Below the pieces are notes generated by a model. The model saw only the letters and a list, made by a program, of their open reading frames with translations, did no database searches and was not told the origin of the DNA. From an uncultured Pelagibacteraceae bacterium (lineage in GTDB: Bacteria; Pseudomonadota; Alphaproteobacteria; Pelagibacterales; Pelagibacteraceae), in contig CACHOW010000007.1 in assembly GCA_902581695.1 (NCBI GenBank), forward strand, positions 1-39,522: 39,522 nt of DNA, in the 5' to 3' direction. Shown here one piece after another: positions 7,941 to 15,444 of this stretch. How positions within the stretch are numbered: position 1 is the stretch's first letter; the number at the start of each line of letters is the position of its first letter. The position numbers and the translations under genes were made by a program.

Positions 7941-9030
7941 GTTTTCTTTTTAAGTGTTTAAGTCTTCCTTCAGTACTATCATAATCTATATAACATCCTT
8001 GTAAAAATCGTTTTCCCTCATTTGAATTATAGGACGTTCTGCCATGAAGTAATCTGTAATTGTCCATCATTAACAAATCACCCGGAAAAAGTTTAAATTC
8101 AACTTTATATTTATCAGAGTTATAAAGCTCAGATATTTTTTTTCTTGCTAAATAATATAGTTCTAGTTTTTCCTTATCTACTAAAGGAACAAAGTCTAAT
8201 CTTGGACTAAATCGAACTTGTTTAAAATTTTTATTTTCATCTAATTTAATCATTTCTGCCCAATCCTCTAAAATTATACTTTGATCTACGAATTGAAACC
8301 TAACTTTTATTTCACATAAAATATTATAATAATCTAGAAATTCTTTTTTAAGTTTTTCTGTTACAGTATAACCATCAACTAAAGTTGACAAACCCCCGGA
8401 GACTTCATTTTCTATACAATGCAGCATCTGAATACAAGGCACTGGATTTCTATACGGATTATCGGTATGTGGTGCAAGAGCCAACGATGTATAAGCCAAA
8501 TCATTAGGGTTTGGCTTGGACTTTACATTAAAAAATTCACCAAAGTTTGTTCTTCTAATACTTCCAATAGAATTTGCAAAGTTTACAATGAAATTTTTTT
8601 CTATAGGAACTTTTTTAAATATAACAAATCCATATTTATAAAAACTGGTTAAAGCTTTATACATTACCTCTTCTTCAAAAAAGTTTTCTCTGAACTCAAA
8701 ATAGTTTAAATTTTTTAAAGAAGAATCCCATTCAACCTTATTAATCTCTTTAATTTCATTGATATTCGAAAATTCTTTTAAAATATTTTGAATTAGTAAT
8801 TTTGCACTGGTTCCATCATTAAATGAGACCTCTAAATGATCGCTAGATAAACTTAAATTATTAATCTTAATATCTTCTTGAATTTGAGTTGGATCAAATA
8901 ATCTTTGTTGAGTCTTTTTATCTATAAATTCATTTCCATTTACTCTTTCCCTAAGCCAAAAGGGGTGGATTTCTTTTTTTAATCCATGATTTTCAAAAAA
9001 TACCTGATTATCTTTTAATTCTATTTTCAT
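7930..9030 (-). CDS. TauD/gamma-butyrobetaine hydroxylase-like 2OG-Fe(II) dioxygenase
   Basis: 366 residues. An N-terminal DUF971-like zinc-domain remnant (HPFWLRERV at about 22-30) precedes a TauD/TfdA-type catalytic domain. This is the arrangement of gamma-butyrobetaine and trimethyllysine hydroxylases. Iron ligands are visible as PHTDNPYR (His about 188, Asp about 190) and RLLHGR (His about 329). The reaction would be hydroxylation coupled to 2-oxoglutarate decarboxylation. Carnitine precursors are plausible substrates. Taurine dioxygenase activity is less likely given the length and N-domain, and the window has a different taurine route. It is convergent with the P4H-like gene, overlapping 11 bases. 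Confidence 0.75.
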   Translation of the reverse strand: MKIELKDNQVFFENHGLKKEIHPFWLRERVNGNEFIDKKTQQRLFDPTQIQEDIKINNLSLSSDHLEVSFNDGTSAKLLIQNILKEFSNINEIKEINKVEWDSSLKNLNYFEFRENFFEEEVMYKALTSFYKYGFVIFKKVPIEKNFIVNFANSIGSIRRTNFGEFFNVKSKPNPNDLAYTSLALAPHTDNPYRNPVPCIQMLHCIENEVSGGLSTLVDGYTVTEKLKKEFLDYYNILCEIKVRFQFVDQSIILEDWAEMIKLDENKNFKQVRFSPRLDFVPLVDKEKLELYYLARKKISELYNSDKYKVEFKLFPGDLLMMDNYRLLHGRTSYNSNEGKRFLQGCYIDYDSTEGRLKHLKRKLSL

Positions 9031-9096
9031 AAGGTAATTAAATAATTATTTAAAATTTAGCTTTAATCAATAGTAATAAAATAGTATTAGTCTTTT

Positions 9097-9903
9097 GTGC
9101 AAGATCTTAAATCTTCAGATTATAAAATTTATTCTAAATTTATTGAGAATTTAGCTAAGAAATTAACTAAATTTTATTACTCAAAATTAGATAAACCTTT
9201 TAAGGTAACAAATAAACTTAGGGGCAAGGGTTATGACCCAGTGACAAGTGCAGATAAATCATTTGAAAAATTTATTAGAAAAGAAATCAGAAAAAAATTT
9301 CCAACGCACCAAGTGATTGGTGAAGAGTTTGGATTGAACAAAAATAAAAGTGATTTTACTTGGATATTAGATCCTATAGACGGCACTAGATCTTTTGTTA
9401 TAGGTAATCCTACTTGGAGCAACTTAATATCATTAAATTACAAAGGTAATCCGATTGTTGGTCTTGCAAATTTTCCAATACTGAAAAAATACTATTTTAA
9501 TATTTCAAGCAAAACTGCATATGTTTCTGAAAATGGTAAGAAAAGAAAATTAAGAGTAAATCATAAAGCTAATTTTTCTAAAATTAAAATGTCAGCAGCA
9601 TTTCATGGAGGATTATCTTTGATCAAACAAAAAAAAATTCCTAAAATTTTAAAACTTATGCAATTTCCTTGTGTCGATGCATTAAGCTATTCTCATTTTA
9701 CTGAGGGAAAAGTTGACGTTGTCTTACAGTGCTCAAATAAAATTTGGGATATAAATCCTCTGATACCAATAATAAAAGCAGCAGGTGGAATTGTTACTAC
9801 ATGGAAAAATAAAGAAGCTACAAAAGGAGGTAATATTATTTGTTCTGCAAACAAAAGCATTCATAATAGAGTTTTAAAAATTTTAAGACCTGTTGCTAGC
9901 TAG
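9097..9903 (+). CDS. hisN: Inositol-monophosphatase-fold phosphatase, HisN-like
   Basis: 268 residues beginning with GTG. The IMPase metal site is intact: GEEFG (Glu about 76), LDPIDGTRSF (Asp about 92 and 95) and WDINPLIPIIKAAGG (Asp about 218). DGTRSF-x-x-GNPTWS resembles the HisN histidinol-phosphatase group rather than inositol phosphatases. It would complete the penultimate histidine step in the cytoplasm; other sugar-phosphate substrates cannot be excluded. It stands alone between convergent genes and overlaps the SMR-like gene end by 8 bases. No good ribosome site is seen near the GTG. Confidence 0.75.
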   Translation: MQDLKSSDYKIYSKFIENLAKKLTKFYYSKLDKPFKVTNKLRGKGYDPVTSADKSFEKFIRKEIRKKFPTHQVIGEEFGLNKNKSDFTWILDPIDGTRSFVIGNPTWSNLISLNYKGNPIVGLANFPILKKYYFNISSKTAYVSENGKKRKLRVNHKANFSKIKMSAAFHGGLSLIKQKKIPKILKLMQFPCVDALSYSHFTEGKVDVVLQCSNKIWDINPLIPIIKAAGGIVTTWKNKEATKGGNIICSANKSIHNRVLKILRPVAS

Positions 9904-10231
9904 TTTTTCCGAGGGTATTTAATAGAATTACACCAATTATAATTAAAACGATTCCAATTATTCCGTAGAAATTTGGTATTTGATTGTATTTAAATACACC
10001 AAATAAAGTCACCGCAGCAATTGTAAGGCCTCCATAAGTTGCATAAGTAAAACCAACAGGAATTATATTCATTGCTTTTGATAAACAAAAAATACAAGCA
10101 ATAATAGATATGATACAAAAAATTGTAGGAACGATAATTGTAAATCCATTTGTAGATTTTAAAAATCCATTAGAAGTAATTCCAAGCACAATACCTAAAA
10201 GTAAAAAAATATAACCTGAAAAATTACTCAT
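9896..10231 (-). CDS. SMR-family-like small membrane protein lacking the key Glu
   Basis: 111 residues, four hydrophobic helices, aligning well with EmrE/SugE-type small multidrug resistance proteins. The segment GFLKSTNGFT matches the TLMKFSEGFT region, and VGFTYATYGG matches the TGIAYAIWSG loop. By that alignment the essential helix-1 Glu (EmrE Glu14) is Gly at about residue 17 (codon GGA, one base from GAA). Proton-coupled export by the usual mechanism is therefore doubtful. It is last in a minus-strand run behind the DUF2798 gene (14 bases). Confidence 0.75.
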   Translation of the reverse strand: MSNFSGYIFLLLGIVLGITSNGFLKSTNGFTIIVPTIFCIISIIACIFCLSKAMNIIPVGFTYATYGGLTIAAVTLFGVFKYNQIPNFYGIIGIVLIIIGVILLNTLGKTS

Positions 10232-10245
10232 AATTTAGATTATGA

Positions 10246-10467
10246 TTATTTGGTTATTTTATCTACAAACTTTTTTGTAAGTGGTCCAACTACAAATCCT
10301 GCAGCTATCGCTATAGGAAGCCCAACTGACCACGCTTTTAAGAATCTGTTCAAGTATTCCCTATCCATTCCAGTATTTATGTAAGTAATTATCAAAGTCA
10401 TTATTAAGCTCATACTAAAGCCTACAATTAGAATGAATAAAAAATTAGAATATTTTTTTGGAAGCAT
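10246..10467 (-). CDS. DUF2798 small membrane protein
   Basis: 73 residues with two hydrophobic helices (about 9-29 and 46-63) separated by a polar loop. It resembles the DUF2798 family, in which a P-x-A-x-x-AG-x-x-x-GP-x-x-K ending to helix 2 (here PIAIAAGFVVGPLTKK) is typical. Function unknown. Its start overlaps the stop of the upstream isomerase gene by one base, indicating translational coupling, and the SMR-like gene follows closely. Confidence 0.72.
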   Translation of the reverse strand: MLPKKYSNFLFILIVGFSMSLIMTLIITYINTGMDREYLNRFLKAWSVGLPIAIAAGFVVGPLTKKFVDKITK

Positions 10468-11057
10468 TATTTTTTAGCCCACTTTATAGCATCTTCCATT
10501 CTATCATCACCCCAAAATATTTCATCTTCAACTATAAAAGAGGGACTACCAAATACTTTATTTTCCCGGGCAGAATCTGTATTAGACATATATTTTTTCT
10601 CAAATATTTCAGATTTCGCCTCAGAAACTATCTCATTTTTATTTAAAGCTAATTCTTTACAAATTTCAGAAATACTAGGATCAATAGCTGGCTCTTTTCC
10701 CTCTTGAAACCACTTCTTATAAGTAAGTCTGATATAATCTATGCCCCAACCTTTATCCAATCCAAGAATTGCAATTTTATTAGCTAGGTCAAATTCTGAT
10801 AGCGGGTAGGGCACTGGTGTTTTTGCAAAAAAACCATAACCTTCCGCGCGCCTCTCTATATCTCGCCACATATAATTTACTTTATTTATTTTATCTTTTG
10901 GAAATGGAATATTGTTCATTTCTTTCATAATTGCTCTGACACTAAAAGGTTTCCAGTTAAATTTAATCTGATGCTTTTTTTCTACATCAAGAATTCTAGT
11001 GACAGTCAGATAGGTATATGTACTTCCTATTGAAAAATAAAAATCTATATTTTTCAC
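10467..11057 (-). CDS. 2-hydroxychromene-2-carboxylate isomerase-like (DsbA/GST-kappa) protein
   Basis: 196 residues with a thioredoxin/DsbA-like fold. The N-terminal DFYFSIGSTYTYL replaces the CxxC of DsbA with a Ser-containing motif, as in glutathione-dependent HCCA isomerases. The helical insertion and C-terminal KVFGSPSFIVEDEIFWGDDRM are also typical (V/F-G-x-P-x-F ... W-G-x-DR). It would isomerise an aromatic or alkenyl substrate using glutathione. The GTG start directly abuts the stop of the upstream NTF2-like gene, with no intervening base. Confidence 0.83.
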   Translation of the reverse strand: MKNIDFYFSIGSTYTYLTVTRILDVEKKHQIKFNWKPFSVRAIMKEMNNIPFPKDKINKVNYMWRDIERRAEGYGFFAKTPVPYPLSEFDLANKIAILGLDKGWGIDYIRLTYKKWFQEGKEPAIDPSISEICKELALNKNEIVSEAKSEIFEKKYMSNTDSARENKVFGSPSFIVEDEIFWGDDRMEDAIKWAKK

Positions 11058-11378
11058 TTATTTTGAAAGTTTAGTTGCACCTGTCTCTAAACTAATAATT
11101 TTTCCATCTTTGTATTTGTAAACTGCCATTACAGCTTCAACATTTCCATCATTAAATGTAACTATTGAATGATGAACTCCAACTTCATCATTTTCGTAGA
11201 CTACTCTTGCTTTATCTTGATTAATATCGCCACTCATTGCCCATTTTATAACATCAGCCTTACCTATGGTATTTCCTGATTTATGCATTGTAAATTTAAA
11301 ATCATCATGCAAAAGTTCATTCATAGTTGACTCATCTTTATTATTAATTGCTTTTGTATATTTCTCTAACATCGACAT
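11058..11378 (-). CDS. SnoaL/NTF2-like protein
   Basis: 106 residues with the cone-shaped NTF2-like pattern: an N-terminal helix pair (MLEKYTKAINNKDESTMNELLHDD in short pieces), then FKFTMHKSGNTIGKADVIKWA, then alternating beta strands ending in YKDGKIISLETGA. Family members are polyketide cyclases, isomerases or ligand carriers; no catalytic residue can be assigned. A strong AAAGGAG site precedes the ATG. The HCCA-isomerase gene follows immediately, so the two are probably co-translated. Confidence 0.7.
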   Translation of the reverse strand: MSMLEKYTKAINNKDESTMNELLHDDFKFTMHKSGNTIGKADVIKWAMSGDINQDKARVVYENDEVGVHHSIVTFNDGNVEAVMAVYKYKDGKIISLETGATKLSK

Positions 11379-11379
11379 T

Positions 11380-11667
11380 TTATACTCCTTTAATAATTAT
11401 TCCATTACTGACTGAATTGTCTAAACGGATTTGTTTAATTGGTTTATATTCCTCTGAATCATACCACTCTAAAGCTTTTTCGTAACTTGGAAATTTTATA
11501 ATGATTGTTCTGGGATATGTCCAGGTACCTTCAATCACTTTAGTTTCACCACCCCTGACAATATATTCACCTCCAAATTTTTTAGCTATTGATGTTACCT
11601 TCTCAACGTATTCTTTATATTCTTCAGGTTTTTTTATTTCTATATTAAAAATAACAAAACCTGGCAT
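11380..11667 (-). CDS. DUF1330 family protein
   Basis: 95 residues. GFVIFNIEIKKPEEYKEY at the start, GGEYIVRGGETKVIEGTW in the middle and KALEWYDSEEYKPIKQIR near the end are classic DUF1330 features, giving a dimeric alpha/beta-barrel (ferredoxin-like) fold. Function is unknown for the family. It is one base from the NTF2-like gene and 6 bases from the cupin gene, inside the minus-strand small-protein run. Confidence 0.85.
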   Translation of the reverse strand: MPGFVIFNIEIKKPEEYKEYVEKVTSIAKKFGGEYIVRGGETKVIEGTWTYPRTIIIKFPSYEKALEWYDSEEYKPIKQIRLDNSVSNGIIIKGV

Positions 11668-11673
11668 TAAAGA

Positions 11674-12024
11674 TCATTCACCCCACATTCCATGAAATTC
11701 ATAAACAACAGCTGGTTCATTTCCAACTACCCAACCATCGTGTCCAGGCTGAATCGAATAAGCATCCCCAGCTTTGTATGTCAACTCTGTACCATCATTA
11801 TGTTTCGCGCAAACAGCTCCTGAAACAATTACACCTAAATGTGTTGCTTGGCAGCTATCACCACCAACTGTAGGCTTGATATCTTTTGACCATTTCCATC
11901 CAGGTTGCAATGTAAGTTTCATTACCCTCTGGTTTCCAACTTTTACTGCTTCAATTTTTGCATTATTAAAACTATTATTAACTTCATCTGCTTTTTCAAA
12001 AGTTTTCACTTCTACTCCTGCCAT
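11674..12024 (-). CDS. Cupin-domain protein
   Basis: 116 residues forming a single cupin barrel. Motif 1 is in the region LGVIVSGAVCAKHNDGTELTYKAGD (read in pieces, about 62-87) and motif 2 around PGHDGWVVGNEPAVV. His residues in ATHLG, AKH and GHDG could bind a metal. Enzyme or sensor roles are both known for small cupins. A strong AAAGGAG ribosome site sits 6 bases before the ATG. It lies between a membrane protein gene and the DUF1330 gene. Confidence 0.8.
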   Translation of the reverse strand: MAGVEVKTFEKADEVNNSFNNAKIEAVKVGNQRVMKLTLQPGWKWSKDIKPTVGGDSCQATHLGVIVSGAVCAKHNDGTELTYKAGDAYSIQPGHDGWVVGNEPAVVYEFHGMWGE

Positions 12025-12039
12025 GACATCTCCTTTTAT

Positions 12040-12456
12040 TTAAACGTAGATTTTATCAGCCAAACCATAACAAAGTACAGCACTTAATATAGTATGGGCT
12101 AATGGGCCATAAATTGCTTCATCAGAAGTCTTGTCTGTGTGTCCAAGTTTATTTATTTTAGTACTATAAAAACCAACAATAAAAGCACATAGGTTTTGTA
12201 AAAATACTAAATTAAAGAATGCCCAAGTAGCCTCTAAGCCGTTAGGTCTTATAAAGCCGACATAGATTGCCATTAAGGTTGAACCGATAAAAAAACATCC
12301 AAAAAATCTAACTACACCTGCGCCTGTAGCATCGATCCCATATTTATCCAAAAAGGTTTGAGTTTGGACAACACATCTAAATCCATAAAAAGCATAACCT
12401 ATAAAATGAATTATAAAAATTGCTAAGTAAAATATTCCACCAAATTTATCTATCAT
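12040..12456 (-). CDS. Four-helix membrane protein of unknown function
   Basis: 138 residues with about four hydrophobic helices (roughly 7-26, 43-63, 73-97 and 115-133). FYGFRCVVQTQTFLDKYG and VRFFGCFFIGSTLMA stand out as conserved-looking polar and hydrophobic blocks. I do not recognise the family with confidence. The ribosome site TTAAGGAAAT is reasonable. It belongs to the minus-strand run and ends 15 bases before the cupin gene, so a shared role in small-molecule metabolism or stress is possible but not shown. Confidence 0.65.
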   Translation of the reverse strand: MIDKFGGIFYLAIFIIHFIGYAFYGFRCVVQTQTFLDKYGIDATGAGVVRFFGCFFIGSTLMAIYVGFIRPNGLEATWAFFNLVFLQNLCAFIVGFYSTKINKLGHTDKTSDEAIYGPLAHTILSAVLCYGLADKIYV

Positions 12457-12483
12457 TACTATTTCCTTAATCCTTTGTTAAAT

Positions 12484-12795
12484 TTATTCACTAAAGATCG
12501 GTCTGATCTCATCTTCAATTGTTCCCTCTATAGCAACATCTTTTAATTGCTCTTGAAGTTTTATATATTCAGGATCTGCAGACATGTTAGCGTCAGCATC
12601 ATTATCACCTTCAAACATAGTTCCAATTAAAGTTTCTCTTATTGTTCTTGGATCTCCACCCATTTGAAAAGAAAAATAGACATCATGGTTAGGATAATGT
12701 TTTTTTCTTACTGCTGCTAAACCTTTTCCAATTTCCATAGCTTTTCCTAGGCTGTCATCTTTTACTCTCATTGTCCTTGTGTAAATTACCTTCAT
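12484..12795 (-). CDS. Small cytoplasmic protein, possibly ferredoxin-like fold
   Basis: 103 residues, no signal or membrane segment. An N-terminal strand (KVIYTRTMRV) and helix (LGKAMEIGKGLAAVRKKHYP) followed by VYFSFQMGG suggest a beta-alpha-beta dimeric barrel like its neighbours, but I cannot name the family. The C-terminus is acidic. AAGGTGAAAC precedes the ATG at good spacing. The two genes upstream in the run encode proteins of similar size and layout. Confidence 0.6.
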   Translation of the reverse strand: MKVIYTRTMRVKDDSLGKAMEIGKGLAAVRKKHYPNHDVYFSFQMGGDPRTIRETLIGTMFEGDNDADANMSADPEYIKLQEQLKDVAIEGTIEDEIRPIFSE

Positions 12796-12828
12796 TGTTT
12801 CACCTTATTTAGTCAAAGTTTAGGCATT

Positions 12829-13119
12829 TTATTTAGCATTAAAATCTATAATATCATCTGTACACTCAACAAATTTATGAGGTTCATAGAAATCATTCAT
12901 AGACTCTAATTGTTTATTAATTGCATCTGGATCAGTACCTTTCCACCAGCAAAACATTGTTAAGTTATCACCTGGCGTATTCCAGCTCATTTGACACTTT
13001 GCATTGTCACTTGTCATTGCCTTAGTCATATCTTCCATAGACATCGAACCAGTAACTTCTATCATTTTAGCTTTTGCTGTTTTTGACTTAAAAGTGTGTG
13101 TGACTATATAATTTTTCAT
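12829..13119 (-). CDS. Small cytoplasmic protein, possibly ferredoxin-like fold
   Basis: 96 residues starting YIVTHTFKSKTAKAKMIEV, then a helix rich in Met (SMSMEDMTKAM), then NLTMFCWWKGTDPDAINKQL, consistent with a beta-alpha-beta dimeric-barrel protein. Two Cys (CQMSW and MFCWW). The family is not recognised with confidence. A strong AGGAG site precedes the ATG, and the next upstream gene ends 7 bases before. Confidence 0.6.
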   Translation of the reverse strand: MKNYIVTHTFKSKTAKAKMIEVTGSMSMEDMTKAMTSDNAKCQMSWNTPGDNLTMFCWWKGTDPDAINKQLESMNDFYEPHKFVECTDDIIDFNAK

Positions 13120-13126
13120 ATTTCTC

Positions 13127-13411
13127 CTATTTTACTTTTGTTAAATCATAAATCGAATAGCTATCTATAACAGCATCCATAACAGGTTTTGATACCTCAG
13201 TACCTTCAATGAACTTATGCAATCCAGGTTCATCAATGCAAAATATCTTAAACATCACAGTTTTTTTATCTGGGGCTACCGTTCCAATAGTTTTTTCTAC
13301 TACTGCAACTTTAGCTCTTTCTGCCAAACCCTCTGGTGATTGCATAAATCCCATAAACTTTTCTAACGTACCTTCTTTTAATTTAGCCACTACTAACATT
13401 TCTTTTTCCAT
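13127..13411 (-). CDS. Small cytoplasmic protein, possibly ferredoxin-like fold
   Basis: 94 residues: MLVVAKLKEGTLEKFMGFM begins a strand-helix pair, TVMFKIFCIDEPGLHKFI a second one. The layout resembles antibiotic-biosynthesis-monooxygenase or DUF-type dimeric barrels, without a clear catalytic signature. AAAGGAGATAAA precedes the ATG. First of three adjacent small proteins of similar design, which may be diverged paralogues. Confidence 0.6.
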   Translation of the reverse strand: MEKEMLVVAKLKEGTLEKFMGFMQSPEGLAERAKVAVVEKTIGTVAPDKKTVMFKIFCIDEPGLHKFIEGTEVSKPVMDAVIDSYSIYDLTKVK

Positions 13412-13434
13412 TTTATCTCCTTTAATTAATTAAT

Positions 13435-13911
13435 TTAATATGTGTACTCACCACTCATTTGATTCATTGAATGAGCAAATCCACTTTTCCCCTTAAGGTT
13501 CTGTCTACTTGAAAAACCAGTTCCTGAAATTTTTTCATATTTTCCAGTACCCCCAACAATTTTAAAGGTCCCTGATCCACCTTGACCTCCAGTTCCTTTA
13601 CCTTTGTAATTTATAAAAACTTTTTCACCATCAGCTAAATAAAAAGTACACATACCTGTTTCATCTTCAAACTTACCACCTACTAATGTAAGTCCACCAA
13701 CACAATTCATTGTAGATTTGTCAAATATACTATTAGGGTCTTTATCAGCGAGACCAGCATTTCCATCGTAAGTTATAGCCATATTACCATTGCCAGCATT
13801 CATGATATTCATTTCCCAAGATCCCATGCCACTTGCATTAAATTTTCCTGAATTAGCAAAAGTCACTGTAGAAATAATTGTAAATATTAAAGTTATTATT
13901 ATTTTTTTCAT
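13435..13911 (-). CDS. Exported beta-rich protein with two Cys
   Basis: 158 residues with an N-terminal signal peptide (KK, then IIITLIFTIISTVTFA, cleavage near 19). The mature part is rich in Gly, Ser, Thr and aromatic residues. FKIVGGTGKYEKISGTGFSS resembles the strand repeat of allene-oxide-cyclase-like or lipocalin-like barrels that bind hydrophobic ligands. Two Cys (MNCVGG, GMCTFY) could form a periplasmic disulfide. A strong AGGAG site precedes the ATG. Function not known. Confidence 0.68.
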   Translation of the reverse strand: MKKIIITLIFTIISTVTFANSGKFNASGMGSWEMNIMNAGNGNMAITYDGNAGLADKDPNSIFDKSTMNCVGGLTLVGGKFEDETGMCTFYLADGEKVFINYKGKGTGGQGGSGTFKIVGGTGKYEKISGTGFSSRQNLKGKSGFAHSMNQMSGEYTY

Positions 13912-13926
13912 TTTTACTCCTATTTA

Positions 13927-14319
13927 TTAATATAAAGTTTGAATTACTTTTTTAACTCTTTCAGCCCCATTAGGGACTAACGCTTCAACAAAAGAATGAC
14001 ATTTATCTGTTTTAGCTTTGTCATATTTCGAACCATAATGTTTATCTACTGCTTTATTAACTCCCTCATCCCAATCTTTTTCAGGGATACCTATTTCAAG
14101 AGCATAAGTTTTTAATACTTTTACAGTTGATATAGATTTTTCTTTCATGGCATATTCAAATGTTTCACCAGATGGAAGAAAGTAGTTAGCCATATAAATG
14201 CCAACGCAATCCCAAGCCTTAGACTTGTCATTGTCACTCATCCCAGCAATTGATGAAGTAGATATTAAAATTGCTACAAAATAGATAGCAAATGTTTTTA
14301 AAATATTTTTTATTAGCAT
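13927..14319 (-). CDS. Exported small protein with two Cys
   Basis: 130 residues from the ATG at 14319, chosen because GGAG lies at proper spacing; an in-frame TTG at 14334 has no such site. Signal peptide at about 1-25 (ILKTFAIYFVAILISTSSIA). The mature part is helical, with Cys in AWDCVGIYM and DKCHSFVEAL that may pair. I do not recognise a family. It heads the minus-strand run, with its promoter probably in 14320-14388. Confidence 0.6.
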   Translation of the reverse strand: MLIKNILKTFAIYFVAILISTSSIAGMSDNDKSKAWDCVGIYMANYFLPSGETFEYAMKEKSISTVKVLKTYALEIGIPEKDWDEGVNKAVDKHYGSKYDKAKTDKCHSFVEALVPNGAERVKKVIQTLY

Positions 14320-14388
14320 AGCATCTCCATTCAAATAAAGATCTCCGCTAATCTTTATTTAATTTTTAAGTTAATTAAATATATGTCT

Positions 14389-14409
14389 AAAAAGTAACAG
14401 TTTTGTTAC
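14389..14409 (-). terminator. Terminator of cysK operon
   Basis: Read on the minus strand: a 6-bp stem (arms 14404-14409 and 14394-14399) with a 4-base loop, followed directly by five T. It lies about 18 bases after the cysK stop. A second inverted repeat (arms 14409-14413 and 14417-14421) sits between the stop and this hairpin. Confidence 0.65.
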
Positions 14410-14426
14410 ATAGCAGCTATGCGATA

Positions 14427-15428
14427 TTATAACCAACTAGGAATAGGTAAGTTTTTTTCCTCTAAAAAAGATTTGTTAAACATCTTTGAGTTGTATTTAT
14501 CTGATCTATCACAAAGGATAGTTACAATAGTTTTTCCAGGTCCTAATTCTTTTCCTAGTTTGATTGCTCCAGCAATATTAATTCCACAACTAGTTCCTAA
14601 ACTTAATCCCTCATTTTGAATTAAATCATAGAGGATAGGTAAAGCTTCTTTATCATCTATTGAATACGCATCATCAATTTTTGCATTATCAAAATTTTTA
14701 GTAATTCTACTAGATCCAATACCTTCAGTTATAGAGTTCCCAACAGACTTTAGCTCTCCATATTTAATATAGTTATAAAGAGAGGATCCTTTTGGATCTG
14801 ATAAATAAATTTTTATATTTTTATTTTTTTCTTTTAAAAAATTACTTACACCTGAAATCGTTCCACCAGTTCCAGAAGAACAAACGAAACCATCTACTTT
14901 ACCTTCAGTTTGTTCCCAAATTTCTTTACCAGTTCCTTCATAATGACCTTTAGCATTAGCGGTGTTATCAAATTGATTAGCCCAAACTACTCCATTATTA
15001 TTTGTGGGTTTTAATTCATCAGCTAATCTAGATGCAACTTTAACAAAATTGTTATCATCTTTGTAAGGCTTGGCTGGTACCAATCTTAATTCAGCACCTA
15101 AGTTTCTTAAAGTATCTTTTTTTTCTTGGGTTTGATTATCATTCATTACAATAATAGTTTTATAACCAAGAGAGTTACCTAAAAGTCCTAAGCCTATACC
15201 AGTGTTTCCGGCGGTACCTTCAACAATAATACCACCTTTTGAAATCAATTTTTTTTCTTGAGCATCTTTAATAAGAGCTAATGCAGCTCTATCTTTAACA
15301 GAGCCACCAGGATTTAAAAACTCCGCCTTACCATAAATGTTACATTCAGTGATCTCAGAAGCAGCTTTAAGTTTTATTAGAGGAGTATTACCGATACATT
15401 CAATGAAATTATTTTGAGTTTTTTTCAT
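14427..15428 (-). CDS. cysK: Cysteine synthase A (O-acetylserine sulfhydrylase)
   Basis: 333 residues, fold-type II PLP enzyme making cysteine from O-acetylserine and sulfide in the cytoplasm. Seen: NTPLIKL at 14-20, NPGGSVKDRAA with PLP Lys at about 45, EGTAGNTGIGL (substrate loop) and SSGTGGTISG (phosphate loop). The C-terminal LPIPSWL ending resembles alphaproteobacterial CysK. It is third in a leftward set with cysE and a TylF-type methyltransferase, and is closed by a terminator. It is dedicated to sulfide assimilation; cystathionine beta-synthase-like use is less likely. Confidence 0.9.
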   Translation of the reverse strand: MKKTQNNFIECIGNTPLIKLKAASEITECNIYGKAEFLNPGGSVKDRAALALIKDAQEKKLISKGGIIVEGTAGNTGIGLGLLGNSLGYKTIIVMNDNQTQEKKDTLRNLGAELRLVPAKPYKDDNNFVKVASRLADELKPTNNNGVVWANQFDNTANAKGHYEGTGKEIWEQTEGKVDGFVCSSGTGGTISGVSNFLKEKNKNIKIYLSDPKGSSLYNYIKYGELKSVGNSITEGIGSSRITKNFDNAKIDDAYSIDDKEALPILYDLIQNEGLSLGTSCGINIAGAIKLGKELGPGKTIVTILCDRSDKYNSKMFNKSFLEEKNLPIPSWL

Positions 15429-15444
15429 TTTAATGTAATTTACC

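Noticed and set aside
7930..9030. Calling this gene taurine dioxygenase (tauD)
   Set aside because: The length and N-terminal domain fit gamma-butyrobetaine/trimethyllysine hydroxylases better, and the window already holds the Tpa route for taurine.
11774..12087. Overlapping plus-strand frames opposite the cupin gene
   Set aside because: Shadow frames of a gene with a clear ribosome site and cupin fold; the translations lack any recognisable domain.
14320..14334. Upstream TTG start for the exported two-Cys protein
   Set aside because: The ATG at 14319 has a well-placed GGAG and gives a normal signal peptide.
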